DNA of 64,000 bases, taken from contig CAWJNN010000087.1 of assembly GCA_963844115.1 (NCBI GenBank), positions 77,361 to 141,360 of the forward strand, given 5' to 3'. Under the pieces are notes generated by a model. That model worked only from the letters and a program-made list of their open reading frames with translations, was not told the DNA's origin and did no database searches. Positions 1-9,104 of this stretch are shown in pieces. Each line of letters starts with the position of its first letter. Within the stretch, counting starts at the first letter, position 1. The position numbers and the translations under genes were made by a program. Source of the DNA: CS4-C045 sp963844115. Its GTDB lineage: Bacteria; Planctomycetota; Planctomycetia; Pirellulales; UBA7805.

Positions 1-80
1 AGGTTCGGTTACTCGTGGATCTGGTAGACCGAATATCACGTAGGTACGGGTCTTAGAATAAAGGGAGATGTCCGGAGCGC

Positions 81-141
81 TTGTACGATGGGCCTCCGAG
101 CCCGTGGCCAGCCTTTGTACGATGGGTCTCCGAACCCGTCG
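81..141. repeat. Two direct copies of a dispersed short repeat
   Basis: Two copies (81-105 and 115-141) of a sequence starting TTGTACGATGGG and ending CCGAGCCCGT or CCGAACCCGT lie in tandem. The same sequence returns at 12936-13012 as an inverted pair. The rest of 1-371 shows no convincing gene. Confidence 0.75.
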
Positions 142-371
142 CAACTAGGGTTAGATTCAAGGTAAACGACGGGTTTGGCGTGTGCACTAATTCGCATAAT
201 TGACACAAGACACGTCACTTTTTGCCCCTCGATTGCCGTAAGCACAAACGGTCAAATATAATACAGCAGGGCTCTATAAATGAGATGTCGCCTAAGCAGG
301 CAGTTTTCCTGCATGTGCGACACTTTGTCTGACAGAGAACCGTTGGCCGATCAGGACTGCCGAGCTTATGA

Positions 372-710
372 ATGTGGTGGTTTGTTGGGAGCATCGTTGC
401 CCTGATCGTCCTATGGCAAACTGTGCCCCGTGTTATTCAGTTCTGCCTCGACATCAAGGGACGCCGCGTTTTCTACGCTACCAGTTGTCCGGCTTGCGGG
501 GTAACGTACGAGCCGTCCGCAGTTCGGTGCGCGAAGCACCTAGTAAAGACCAAGGTATTCGGAGGACCGCCTCCCGCACCATTTTCGGCAATGGCGTACG
601 AAGCTTGGGAGCTTCGCTGCACGGAGTGCGAACATGTCGAAGATTTCGATCCGCAAGCCAATGTGATCGTAATTGAGGAGCCGACGCAAGCGGAGGAGGA
701 TGGCAATTGA
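372..710 (+). CDS. Small membrane-anchored protein with zinc-ribbon-like cysteines
   Basis: A 112-residue protein of unknown function. The N-terminus (about residues 2-25) is a single hydrophobic segment. The soluble part has two CxxC pairs (CPAC near residue 40, CTEC near 83), as in zinc-ribbon proteins, and the C-terminus is acidic. The ATG at 372 is preferred because it gives an uninterrupted membrane segment followed by the cysteine pairs; the overlapping frame from 368 has no such features. No family is recognised. Confidence 0.55.
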   Translation: MWWFVGSIVALIVLWQTVPRVIQFCLDIKGRRVFYATSCPACGVTYEPSAVRCAKHLVKTKVFGGPPPAPFSAMAYEAWELRCTECEHVEDFDPQANVIVIEEPTQAEEDGN

Positions 711-771
711 CTATCAAGTGATACGTTAATCTTCACTTCCCCGACGTGACCTTATCGGCCAACAAAACATA

Positions 772-875
772 TCGGCAAGGTGCTGCGCATCGCCGCATTG
801 GTACTTTGACGTTGTCCGGTCTGTTACAATACTTGGCTAGTCAAGGTCGTTCGCTACGGTAACGAGCGGCGACCA
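772..875 (+). repeat. Upstream region shared with the next gene (copy 1)
   Basis: This segment resembles 1332-1440. Both run from TCGGCAAGG through ATCGCCGCATTGGTA and CTGTTACAATNCTTGG to GAGCGGCGACCA and end just before a start codon. The TTACAAT part could be a promoter -10 element. The last part recurs near 2302-2327 before the third small gene, suggesting three paralogous leaders. Confidence 0.5.
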
Positions 876-877
876 AC

Positions 878-1264
878 ATGATTCCCGTTAGGCAACATAG
901 ATCAATGCGATTCAGTATCCGTCAGATGCTGTTGACGGTGGCAATTGTTGCCGTTGCCCTAGCTTGGTTTTCTCACGCCTTGTGGGGTCATCCCGTCAAC
1001 GAACGGAACTGCAGGCGGATTCAGCCTGGAATGACTGAGCAAGAAGTCACACAACTGTTTGGAGAACCCGGCCGGACTGGGCGACACTTGCATGGCTTCT
1101 CGCCAAATTCCGGAACCCTCAAGGATTGGTATGGGCAGCATTTTTACGTACAAGTGGCGTTTGACCGACACGGTCGAGTCGCGGAGCGCACGGCTGGTTT
1201 CCCATGTACCGCTGGGAGCACCAGGAACCTTGGGCCGTTCGCGTGCGACAATGGATCGATATGA
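878..1264 (+). CDS. Membrane-anchored protein with SmpA/OmlA-like motif
   Basis: A 128-residue protein. Near the N-terminus is RFSIRQMLLTVAIVAVALAW, a basic patch plus one membrane helix typical of planctomycete small membrane proteins. It is followed by a motif of the kind 'I-x-P-G-M-T-x-x-E-V-x-x-L-F-G-E-P-G', as in SmpA/OmlA (BamE-like) domains. The ATG at 905 is an alternative start that puts the basic patch at the terminus. The leader is shared with the following gene. Function unknown. Confidence 0.6.
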   Translation: MIPVRQHRSMRFSIRQMLLTVAIVAVALAWFSHALWGHPVNERNCRRIQPGMTEQEVTQLFGEPGRTGRHLHGFSPNSGTLKDWYGQHFYVQVAFDRHGRVAERTAGFPCTAGSTRNLGPFACDNGSI

Positions 1265-1331
1265 AGATGCGATGACGAACGTTGAACCCCATATCGATGA
1301 CCACAGTATAGCTGTCGCCTAACCCAGCCTG

Positions 1332-1440
1332 TCGGCAAGGTGGGCTGCGCCCATCGCCGCATTGGTAGTTCAAACTTAATCCTGTCTGTTACAATGCTTG
1401 GTGATATAGAGCCGTTCGCCTTGGTGACGAGCGGCGACCA
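1332..1440 (+). repeat. Upstream region shared with the previous gene (copy 2)
   Basis: Second copy of the leader described at 772-875, including CTGTTACAATGCTTGG and GAGCGGCGACCA, ending 34 bases before the next start codon. Confidence 0.5.
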
Positions 1441-1474
1441 CCAGTCGAACCGTTGGGCGAGCTGAGTTGTTCTC

Positions 1475-2179
1475 ATGAAACACGTCCTTGTACTCATTCT
1501 TGTCGCGTTCGTTTTTCCGACAGCCGTGTGCGCCCATTACGTACCCACGAACTTCGCCGATTTGGCAGGAACTTCGGACGCGATTGTGGTCGGCGACATC
1601 TCGAAAATTGATGAGAATACTTACTCGCTAACGGTCGAAGACGTGCTTGCTGGCCCCGCGATGAAGGGTCAATCGCTCAGGGTACGACGATTCCGTGACT
1701 GGGTTTGCGCATGGCGTTGGGCGGACTACGAAGTGGGGCAGAAGCTTCTCGTGTTTCTGACTCGTGACGATGAAGAGCAGGTGTGGAGCAGTCGCGGTGC
1801 GGCTTGCGAGGGTGAGTCGCCCATCGTAGAGAATGATGTACATGCCAACTTCGGCGTGCCGGGAAAGAGCATCGAGTACAAAGGGCGTTTTGGTAAATGG
1901 CACCTATCAGCGGTTCCGTTTAATCAGGTTCGCACGGCAATTCTCGATTTTCGCGCTGCGTTTCGTGTGCTGCCAGCTAAAGATCCTTGGCGAAAGGATG
2001 GCGAGTACTCCGTCTACGTACCGTTTGAACGAATTGAATCCGTTAGCAAACCGACGACGTCCCCGTTCCGTCCTCGAAGACCGCCGCCGGAGTTTCGGAC
2101 ACGATCACCGCTCCATCGCCATCTTGCAGAGACTGTCGAGAAAGAGCGTGAAAAGATTCAAAAGTACAACGCCAAATAG
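1475..2179 (+). CDS. Secreted hypothetical protein
   Basis: A 234-residue protein with a signal peptide (KHVLVLILVAFVFPTAVCA, cleavage near residue 20). After it comes a beta-rich domain with segments like 'GTSDAIVVGDISKI' and 'YEVGQKLLVFLTR', seen in secreted proteins of unknown function from many bacteria. The C-terminal 50 residues are Pro/Arg-rich. It is probably periplasmic or external. No catalytic motif is seen. Confidence 0.65.
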   Translation: MKHVLVLILVAFVFPTAVCAHYVPTNFADLAGTSDAIVVGDISKIDENTYSLTVEDVLAGPAMKGQSLRVRRFRDWVCAWRWADYEVGQKLLVFLTRDDEEQVWSSRGAACEGESPIVENDVHANFGVPGKSIEYKGRFGKWHLSAVPFNQVRTAILDFRAAFRVLPAKDPWRKDGEYSVYVPFERIESVSKPTTSPFRPRRPPPEFRTRSPLHRHLAETVEKEREKIQKYNAK

Positions 2180-2347
2180 TCGCCCAACACCGCATGCCCG
2201 CTGAGCCGCCGCATCCATGCGGCGGACGCCTTGGCTTTTGTTTTAGGCGGCCCTCGTGTTATAAGGGTTCTTGGTTGCTCGACTTTTTCCTTCGTTCGGG
2301 GGCGGCGACCGACAGCCAAACCGTTGTCGGCTCCGAGTAATTGAATT

Positions 2348-2629
2348 GTGTCTTCGGCACTACAATCCGAACGCCGTTTCTACCTTCGCGGGCTTCTCTG
2401 CACAGTTACGGTCGTCAGCTGTGTGATGGCTGTCGTGCGCTACGGGGTCTTCCACCAATCGATCCCGTTTGTGATTGTCGGCGGCCTAGCTGCGTACATG
2501 TGCGTTATGTGGAGTCTTGGCTGGCTCGCGAATGGTGTCCATGGCGCATTGCAATGGACGCTTGCGTCACTGATCATAGTTTCGTTAACGTGTATAGTGA
2601 TGGCATTCGCGCTACCCTCTGTCCAGTAG
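2348..2629 (+). CDS. Small three-helix membrane protein
   Basis: A 93-residue protein starting with GTG at 2348, with three hydrophobic segments (about residues 12-30, 38-58 and 65-90) and a basic N-terminus. No family is recognised. It stands alone after a leader related to those at 772 and 1332. Confidence 0.5.
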   Translation: MSSALQSERRFYLRGLLCTVTVVSCVMAVVRYGVFHQSIPFVIVGGLAAYMCVMWSLGWLANGVHGALQWTLASLIIVSLTCIVMAFALPSVQ

Positions 2630-2679
2630 GCGTTTTTGGCGCAAGATGTAACGTTCCGACAATTTGTCAAATCGGTAAT

Positions 2680-3310
2680 CGCGGTAGGGACCGCCGTTGC
2701 CGGCGGCCCCCCGCACAGATCTCCCGGTACGCCGGGATGAGTGTTTACCTCATACGGCTCCTCCGTTGAGTACAAACGGTCACAATGTTGCCATCGTTAC
2801 GCGCCGCGAATGTACGGCCAACATCTTAGCCACTTGATCCGGCCCGGTGTCCGGAGTGACAGTCGGCTGGCATTACTCCTCTTCGGTGACCCCCTTCCCT
2901 CCACGAACTCCGCCACCAGCGTTCTGGATTTGTTCGCTCGCTTCGCAGGTAATACGGAGTCATCTGACTTCTCGTCGATGTACATGTCAGTCGTTCCCTC
3001 GGAGAGGTTCACTGACCGTCCTTGACGAAGCCGCCAAGGAATCGACGAGATCTCCCGGTTCTCGTGCTTGGAATGTCCATCGCACCGGGACACAGGTTCA
3101 TTGACTCCACCGCGTCCGTCAACCACCTTGCCATTAGCGGTGGCGACGATGTTGCCTTCTCCAAGTCAAGACAAGATCGGCACGCGAAAGTGACTGATTT
3201 CGGAGCCGGGTACCCTCTGGGTGAGCTGGCCTACGCTTCCTCTTGCCGATGCTACACCCCTGATGTCACCATCAGCAGCGTACGGTTCGAGGCCAAAGTG
3301 ATTGGCTAAA
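2680..3310 (-). mobile_element. Group II intron remnant, reverse transcriptase mostly deleted
   Basis: Read on the minus strand, an open frame beginning MYIDEKSDDSVLPAKRANKS near 2986 matches the usual start of group II intron-encoded maturases and continues through 'AEFVEGRGSPK' to near 2800, where the reverse transcriptase should follow but does not. Shortly afterwards comes GGAGCCGTATGAGG (about 2766-2753), then a GGGGGGC/CCGCCGGCAACGGCGG hairpin and TCCCTACCGCGA (about 2690), which look like intron domains V and VI and the 3' end. The ~300 bases upstream of the maturase start (to about 3310) would be domain I. The identification rests on remembered intron sequences; exact ends are uncertain. 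Confidence 0.6.
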
Positions 3311-3402
3311 TCTTCCTTGTAGGACTCTTTCATTCCCAATTCCAAACCGGTTTATCCCGGCGCTTTCCTTGACACCTTTATTTCCTGTTATTTCCTCGAG
3401 CG

Positions 3403-4413
3403 CTACGACCTGGATTGTCGCCGTGGCGTGACGGAAGCACTTATTTCCCTCTGACCCCGCTTCACCACGATCGTCATCGGCTCGGCCGTTACCTTGTCCA
3501 GCAGGGCCAAAACGAAGTGCGGCCCCTCGCGGATCTGCATGTCGTCCATACGTAACACGATATCACCTCGACGGATTCCGGCGGCGTGGGCGGGTGAATC
3601 CGATTTCACCCCCGTGACCTTTGCTTCGTCCGCGTGGCAATCGACCTTTATGCCTAGCGAATAGTCGTAGCGGCTTTCGTCCATGAAGACTTTGGCGAAA
3701 GCGGCTCGCGTGTGGTCAACCCGGATATGTCGAGACGTCAGGTTCAGAGTCGTGATTTTTACGTGGACGTGAGCGATCTGTTCGCCACGCAGATTAAAAA
3801 CAGGTCCGCCGGAATCACCTTCACGTATATCCGCTTTACCAATCTGAATCTGAGTGCCGCCCCCGCATGTCGCCTTTTCGATCTCGCCGAAGTTCACCGT
3901 ATGGCGCCGGCCGTCGGGATTGCCGATGACCATAACTCTTTCCCCCTTCTTGACCTTTTTGCTGTGGCCAAGTTTGACGCAGGGAAGCTTTTCCTTCGGT
4001 TCGATTTTCAGGATCGCCGTATCGTAACTTCCGCCAGCCCGACCCAGAACGCGATAGTCATAAGACTTTCCGTTGCCCAAATAGACTTTGTGGGTCTCAC
4101 CCACAGCCGTGACGTGCTCGCAAGTCAAGATGTAGCCGTCTTCGTGAAGGATGGAGCCGGAACCGCGGCTGGCCCATTTGCCTTGAGCGTCACGGCCAAT
4201 GATCTCGATATCAACCGCCAGCGACCACCCATGGCGTTTCACCTCGGCTTCGGACATCCAAGGAGGCCGTTCCGATTCGGCATTTTTCGGAATTGGCGTC
4301 TCGGTCGCGGGACTCGTTTCGATTTTTGAATCCACAACGGCCGTCGCATCGTCCGCGATGGCAACCGGGAATTCCGTGGTAAGAAGCCAACTGATCAAAA
4401 AGCCAACTAGCAC
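3403..4413 (-). CDS. Secreted HtrA-like serine protease with PDZ domain
   Basis: A 336-residue trypsin-like protease. A hydrophobic N-terminus (residues 1-20) suggests export. The catalytic triad is visible as CEHVTAV (His), YDTAILKI (Asp) and EGDSGGPV (Ser). A PDZ domain fills the C-terminus (from about residue 245, 'SPAHAAGIRRGDIV'). Length and order fit DegP/HtrA family members with one PDZ domain. Likely a periplasmic protein quality-control or regulatory protease. It stands alone. Confidence 0.85.
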   Translation of the reverse strand: MLVGFLISWLLTTEFPVAIADDATAVVDSKIETSPATETPIPKNAESERPPWMSEAEVKRHGWSLAVDIEIIGRDAQGKWASRGSGSILHEDGYILTCEHVTAVGETHKVYLGNGKSYDYRVLGRAGGSYDTAILKIEPKEKLPCVKLGHSKKVKKGERVMVIGNPDGRRHTVNFGEIEKATCGGGTQIQIGKADIREGDSGGPVFNLRGEQIAHVHVKITTLNLTSRHIRVDHTRAAFAKVFMDESRYDYSLGIKVDCHADEAKVTGVKSDSPAHAAGIRRGDIVLRMDDMQIREGPHFVLALLDKVTAEPMTIVVKRGQREISASVTPRRQSRS

Positions 4414-4531
4414 GAAGTCGCAGAACGGTCATAGAGTCCTCAATACAATTTCAATTGACCGGCCTTGTGCCGCCGGGCACTATTTTCAACCTTTATCATA
4501 GCACGCCTGACGTTACCGTCGGAACCGGCCG

Positions 4532-6175
4532 CTATCGGTTTCGCTGCCAGCTGCCACTCTGCCACACGAGTTCTCGTTGCCACCAGTAGTCCCCTTGCGC
4601 TGCGTCTTCAGGATCAGCGTCATCGGGATCAGCAAATTGATACTGATAAAGGTTCATGCGAAAAAAGCGCGGCGGTTCGGCAAACGGTGGTTTGGCCAAA
4701 AGATTCAGCACTTCCTCTTGCTGGTGACTGAGTCGCATCAAAAATCGCTGGAACCACGGACTCATATCACGCACGGGAATGCGCCCGCGAAATTGCAGGA
4801 TGCGTTCATGACGCAATCCTTCGAACCACATTTGCCAGTCCAAACGCGGTTGATGGGGCACGACAAGGCGAGGACGCTGCGCTGGATCGCCCGGTTTCCA
4901 ACGAAATTCGTATGGTTTCCAATTCTGACCATCCAGGCTTGCTTCCAGCGCAATTTCAGGGCGTGTTTCAGTCATCCGGCGAAACAGGCCATACGAATTG
5001 ACCATAAAGAACTGGCTGACATTCAATCGCTGCTCGATCGGCTGACGCTGGCGAGCAGCAACTCGTCCTCCAGGAAATGCAGCAGACCGTAGTTGTCCGG
5101 CGCCTGCGACAACCGCGAACAGAAAGAAGGGCGCGACGATCCAAACCCGCAAGCTGCGATCCGAGAACAAGCGTGGACAGGGTGGGCCTTCGATCCGGCG
5201 TTGCAGTGCCTGGGGCCAGACGCGGTCGTCCAACAGGGTGATCGCCAGCACCGCGGTCAATAGGTTGAAGAAGTTGTAATTACCAGTGGCAGCGATTAAT
5301 GCCATCAAGAAAACGATACTTGCGGCGGCGATGTAACGGCACCAGCGGGGTCCGAAGACTAAAACGGCGCTGCCGATTTCGATCAGAAAGACGCCAAGAA
5401 CGCTCAGCTTTTGAAACCATTGCGGAAGTTGCGCTGCATAAAAGCTGGTCCAGATGGGCAGCGGCTGCGTCCAATAGTGATAATCCATGGCCGTCAGTGT
5501 TTCCCACCTATTCACTGGCGGTTCAGCGGGCGGGACGACCGCGTCGTTCCAGGTCAGTTTGACGACGCCCGACTCAAACATCAGTCGAATCAGCAGCCAC
5601 CAGAGCAGCCATAGCGCAAGGCGCGGTGGGTGAGCGTCCTTGAATAATCTCGATCGCAAAATTGGCGCCAGAAAAATCGCGATAAAGCCGGTTTCCAGCA
5701 ACAGGATATCCCATTGAAAACTGGTGAAGACCTGGCCTGCGTGGACGAGGGACAAATAGCAGGCCCACAGGAAAATCAGTGACGGCATTGGCAGGACGCC
5801 GATCATCAGCAGGACGGAAGCGAACGAACCGGCGGCGCACAACAGATGCAAGAACCGGTCGCTGCTACTGATCCAAGCTAGCGTCGGCACGTTCCATCGG
5901 GACGATTCTGGCGGAACTTGATTTTCGTAGTGCCGTGCAACCTGGGGCAAGTATTCTTGAACGGGCGTAATACCGTTGGAACCGATCAGGCCATCCAGTT
6001 GCGTCCAGAAAGATACAAATGCGATCAGGTAGATGAAACCGAGCAGACGCAAGAACAACGTACTGGCGATGTGGTAGGTTCGCGGCGCCGGATCCTTGCC
6101 GAACCAGACAGTTCGAAAAATTGAAAACAGCCGTTCATCGACACTTGCCGGCGATTGGGCTAATTCTGCTGCCAT
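4532..6175 (-). CDS. Lipase maturation factor family membrane protein
   Basis: A 547-residue polytopic membrane protein with the LMF1-type arrangement: first helix after 'YHIASTLFLRLLGFIYLIAF', several helices, then a soluble C-terminal domain containing 'RPEIALEASLDGQNWKPYEFRWKPGD', the part most typical of the family. In animals LMF1 helps lipases fold in the ER; bacterial roles are unknown. The start overlaps the end of the upstream acyltransferase gene by 16 bases, so the two are probably cotranscribed. Confidence 0.8.
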   Translation of the reverse strand: MAAELAQSPASVDERLFSIFRTVWFGKDPAPRTYHIASTLFLRLLGFIYLIAFVSFWTQLDGLIGSNGITPVQEYLPQVARHYENQVPPESSRWNVPTLAWISSSDRFLHLLCAAGSFASVLLMIGVLPMPSLIFLWACYLSLVHAGQVFTSFQWDILLLETGFIAIFLAPILRSRLFKDAHPPRLALWLLWWLLIRLMFESGVVKLTWNDAVVPPAEPPVNRWETLTAMDYHYWTQPLPIWTSFYAAQLPQWFQKLSVLGVFLIEIGSAVLVFGPRWCRYIAAASIVFLMALIAATGNYNFFNLLTAVLAITLLDDRVWPQALQRRIEGPPCPRLFSDRSLRVWIVAPFFLFAVVAGAGQLRSAAFPGGRVAARQRQPIEQRLNVSQFFMVNSYGLFRRMTETRPEIALEASLDGQNWKPYEFRWKPGDPAQRPRLVVPHQPRLDWQMWFEGLRHERILQFRGRIPVRDMSPWFQRFLMRLSHQQEEVLNLLAKPPFAEPPRFFRMNLYQYQFADPDDADPEDAAQGDYWWQRELVWQSGSWQRNR

Positions 6176-7377
6176 GAATCGGACCGAATTTCATCGTTCA
6201 ACGAGGCAAGCATGGACGAAAGTTGCGTGTGTACCGTCTGCAGCAACGGATCCGCCTCGCCCCGTGGAGGCCGCCCGGGATCGACCGTGATGGGTTCGCC
6301 GACCTGAACGATGGGTGCCATCGGCCCATGAATCCGTACCTTATCTGTCAGATCTTCCTCATACTTCTCGACCGTCTCCAGCAAGCGTTCCGCCACGGGA
6401 TTCGACTCAACGTAGTCTTCGGGGTAGCAGGAGAGTTGTTGAGCGAGATAGACGTCGGCCAGCTGACTCCAGCGCCGCACACGTTCCTCCTCGGGTATTT
6501 CAGCGGCCACCATATCAGGCAGGATCGCCATGCGCAGGCGTTTTACACGAGCGATCACGTTGCCCTCGCCGTTTCCGCCGATCCATTCTGATTCCAGCGG
6601 CTGCAGCAGATGATCGATCAGGCCAGCGACGCGATCGGGTATCGCACCGGTTTGGGGTCGTCCCAGGTACTCGATCTCCTTCAAGCAAAGCAGAGCACGG
6701 CCGACTCGGTAGATGCGTTTGATCAGCGGCAGATGTCGCTGCGGTCGCCAGGTAAGCCAGTTTTCAATATCGGTCAAGACGCGCCCGACCGACTCCTCGA
6801 CGTCGCCATGGAACACATATTTGATTGCCACCGGATGGATTACCACGTCTCCGTCGCCGTTCTTTGCCCGGCGCTTGGCGCCCTGGCGGGCTATGAAGGC
6901 AGTACCGTCCATTAGATCAAAGACTTGATCATTAGCGCGGGTGACGGTGCCTTCCGCAAAAATGACCAGCGGCCGTCGGGCTGTCGCCAGGATATCAATG
7001 GCGGCGTTCACGGCAGCGCGATCGAGGCCTTCGCGGTAGACGCTGAAACCTCCCAACCTACGGACCGCCCACGCCTGAAAGCCCCCCTGCATAAACAGCC
7101 ACGAGGCCGCCATCGTGAAAATAGGCTGCCTTGCCGCTATCGATAGTGCGCCGACGACCATCGGATCACACGGTCTGGGATGATTCGCGGCCAGCAGGAT
7201 TCCATGACCTTTGGCCAGCGACTGCTCCAGTCGCTGGATGTCACGAAATTCGACATTCACAATGCCGAAATTCCTCTTGAGGTACGAGTTCACGAAGGGC
7301 GTGAAGAGCTTTATCCAGATTGTGCCTTCGTACGGAGGCACGAATTCGTAGGGCTTTTCAAAGACGATATTCTGCAT
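6160..7377 (-). CDS. PlsC-like acyltransferase
   Basis: A lysophospholipid-acyltransferase-like protein (about 405 residues from the ATG at 7377; an upstream TTG at 7449 would add 24). Motif I is NHPRPCD (H-x4-D) and motif III is FAEGTVTR, in the order and spacing of PlsC/1-acyl-glycerol-3-phosphate acyltransferases. The C-terminal ~180 residues are an extra domain of unknown role. The ATG at 7377 is preferred because the family similarity begins there. It probably acts at the inner membrane on phospholipid or glycolipid precursors. It sits between two same-strand genes. Confidence 0.75.
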   Translation of the reverse strand: MQNIVFEKPYEFVPPYEGTIWIKLFTPFVNSYLKRNFGIVNVEFRDIQRLEQSLAKGHGILLAANHPRPCDPMVVGALSIAARQPIFTMAASWLFMQGGFQAWAVRRLGGFSVYREGLDRAAVNAAIDILATARRPLVIFAEGTVTRANDQVFDLMDGTAFIARQGAKRRAKNGDGDVVIHPVAIKYVFHGDVEESVGRVLTDIENWLTWRPQRHLPLIKRIYRVGRALLCLKEIEYLGRPQTGAIPDRVAGLIDHLLQPLESEWIGGNGEGNVIARVKRLRMAILPDMVAAEIPEEERVRRWSQLADVYLAQQLSCYPEDYVESNPVAERLLETVEKYEEDLTDKVRIHGPMAPIVQVGEPITVDPGRPPRGEADPLLQTVHTQLSSMLASLNDEIRSDSWQQN

Positions 7378-7449
7378 GCGGCTTCCCTGCTGCTCGACGG
7401 CGTAGCCTGCCGCCACTGGCCAAAGGATGTCCCCGCCGAACCGCGGCAA

Positions 7450-8625
7450 CTATTTTGGCCGGACCTTTACCTGAACATCGTAGTGGCCGGGGAAATTGTA
7501 ATTTGCCTGAGCATAGTTGTGTACCATGGCGACCCCGAATTGCAGGGTGCCAGACCGCTTGGCCACAAATGTCGCTCGGCCACCAACCTTAATCGCCTGT
7601 CCCTGCTCGCCGATCCTTGCGCACAGTGTCCCGCCGGCGATCTCGTTCTGCACATACCAGCCGAATTGGGCGCCACCATCCGGCTTCGACTGCATATTAT
7701 TTCCCCAGGGCGTCATCATGATCTCCCCATCGGCTCGTACGACGATTTCATCACCTTTCGACACCCGCACGCCGGTTGACTTCCAAACACGCTGCACCAG
7801 GTTGGCTCCGGAAACTTCCAGCGATTTTTTGACGATGCCGCGCCCGCTTTGCGGGCGTTCGGCGTGTTGCACGTCGCTCAGCTTGACCGTCAGCTCGCCG
7901 TATTTACTGTCAACCTGGAAAGATTCCTCGACGATCTTGCCAACGACGGTGAACTTCGTCGTGGTGATGAAGTCATCGCGCTGCCAGGGCCGATCCGCGA
8001 GATCTGAATCGAACTCGTCGTCCTTCGTGTCCGATTCGTCCAGCTCTTTCCGAATCTGATCGACTCGGTTTTTTCGCTCCAGATTAGAATCGTTTTCGTA
8101 TCGCACTAGCAGGTTTTGGATTTTGTTCCCGTACGCAACTAGTTCCTTATAGGATTGTTCGCGAGCTCGAAATTCATCTGCCCCCAGACCCTCAAACAAC
8201 TCGTCGATCTTCGTGGCCAGATTGGGATAGCTGTTTAAGCCCGGCTGAAATCTCACGATCTTATCGACGGGGATCTTCAGCGGACCGAATTCGGTGGTGA
8301 CCGAAATATCTGGCGACGACAACTCGCCGGCAATGACCGATCCGTCTTTCAGGTGCAGGCGAATATAGCGGGGTTTGATCGTCGCCTCGGGCGTCGCGGT
8401 CGATCCTTCGTCATCATCTTTGGACGAGGATTCGGTGGCACGCTCCTCTTCTTTGTCGTCGGGCTCGGCAGGGCCAAACGGATCGTCGGGATCGGTTTCG
8501 TCAAACAGGTCGATTTGTACCGTTGGAAGCGGTTTCGCATCCTCGGCCAGAACTTCCGCGGCCGCATTCCAGGTGAGAAGGCCACCTGCCGTCAGACAAA
8601 TCGCCAGTCGGTATATTTTCGCCAT
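7450..8625 (-). CDS. Secreted protein with C-terminal lectin-like domain
   Basis: About 391 residues from the ATG at 8625 (MAKIYRLAICLTAGG), which starts a good signal peptide; a longer start at 8679 runs into an upstream tandem repeat. The mature N-terminus is acidic and low complexity, followed by a segment like 'LKDGSVIAGELSS...IPVDKIVRF', a small beta domain common in planctomycete secreted proteins. The last 120 residues ('GVRVSKGDEIVVRADGEI...GTLCARIG') resemble PA-IL/LecA-type sugar-binding domains. It abuts the acyltransferase gene. A surface or periplasmic role is inferred. Confidence 0.65.
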   Translation of the reverse strand: MAKIYRLAICLTAGGLLTWNAAAEVLAEDAKPLPTVQIDLFDETDPDDPFGPAEPDDKEEERATESSSKDDDEGSTATPEATIKPRYIRLHLKDGSVIAGELSSPDISVTTEFGPLKIPVDKIVRFQPGLNSYPNLATKIDELFEGLGADEFRAREQSYKELVAYGNKIQNLLVRYENDSNLERKNRVDQIRKELDESDTKDDEFDSDLADRPWQRDDFITTTKFTVVGKIVEESFQVDSKYGELTVKLSDVQHAERPQSGRGIVKKSLEVSGANLVQRVWKSTGVRVSKGDEIVVRADGEIMMTPWGNNMQSKPDGGAQFGWYVQNEIAGGTLCARIGEQGQAIKVGGRATFVAKRSGTLQFGVAMVHNYAQANYNFPGHYDVQVKVRPK

Positions 8626-8636
8626 ATCAGCCCATC

Positions 8637-8698
8637 CCCCAAGAAGCAAAGAAGAATCGCCCCCGACCCCAAGAAGCAAAGAAGAATCGCCCCCGATC
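8637..8698. repeat. 30-base tandem repeat, two copies
   Basis: Two head-to-tail copies of CCCCAAGAAGCAAAGAAGAATCGCCCCCGA-like sequence lie just upstream of the lectin-like gene's start. 8700-8970 holds a C-rich stretch near 8825-8865 but no gene I can support. Confidence 0.8.
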
Positions 8699-8970
8699 GC
8701 AGTTAACCGTATTTTGAGGCATTCGCGACCGAATGTGAAGTCGCCGAACGTATTTTATCGACCTCGACAATCCAAGTATCGCGAAATCTCCCGGCACGCA
8801 CGGAGCGATCATGTAACGCGTTTGTAACCGCCCCTGCCCCGCCCCTGCCCCTGCTCCTGCAGCTGATTATGGAACGAGGACACAAGATCGAGCGCAGGCA
8901 TGCGCCGGCCTGGCAAGGCGCGAATCGCTAGGACACGCAATGATGCACGTCGCCGAGACGTTCGCTCCCA

Positions 8971-9095
8971 GTAGAACGGAACTTGTTCCGTTTACGTGCG
9001 GCAAGCCGTGGAGGCTCAAACGGAACAAGTACAAAACTGGTTCCATTTATTTGCGGCAAACCGTGGAGGCCCCAACGGAACAAGTTCCGTTCTAC
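8971..9095. repeat. Perfect 22-base inverted repeat around internal direct repeats
   Basis: The ends 8971-8992 and 9074-9095 are perfect reverse complements (outer part GTAGAACGGAACTTG). Each arm contains a smaller hairpin (ACGGAA/TTCCGT). Between them GCGGCAARCCGTGGAGGC occurs twice. It lies ten bases after the oxidoreductase stop and may end its transcript, but the design is that of a small mobile palindromic element. Confidence 0.75.
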
Positions 9096-9104
9096 CACCT
9101 GGAT

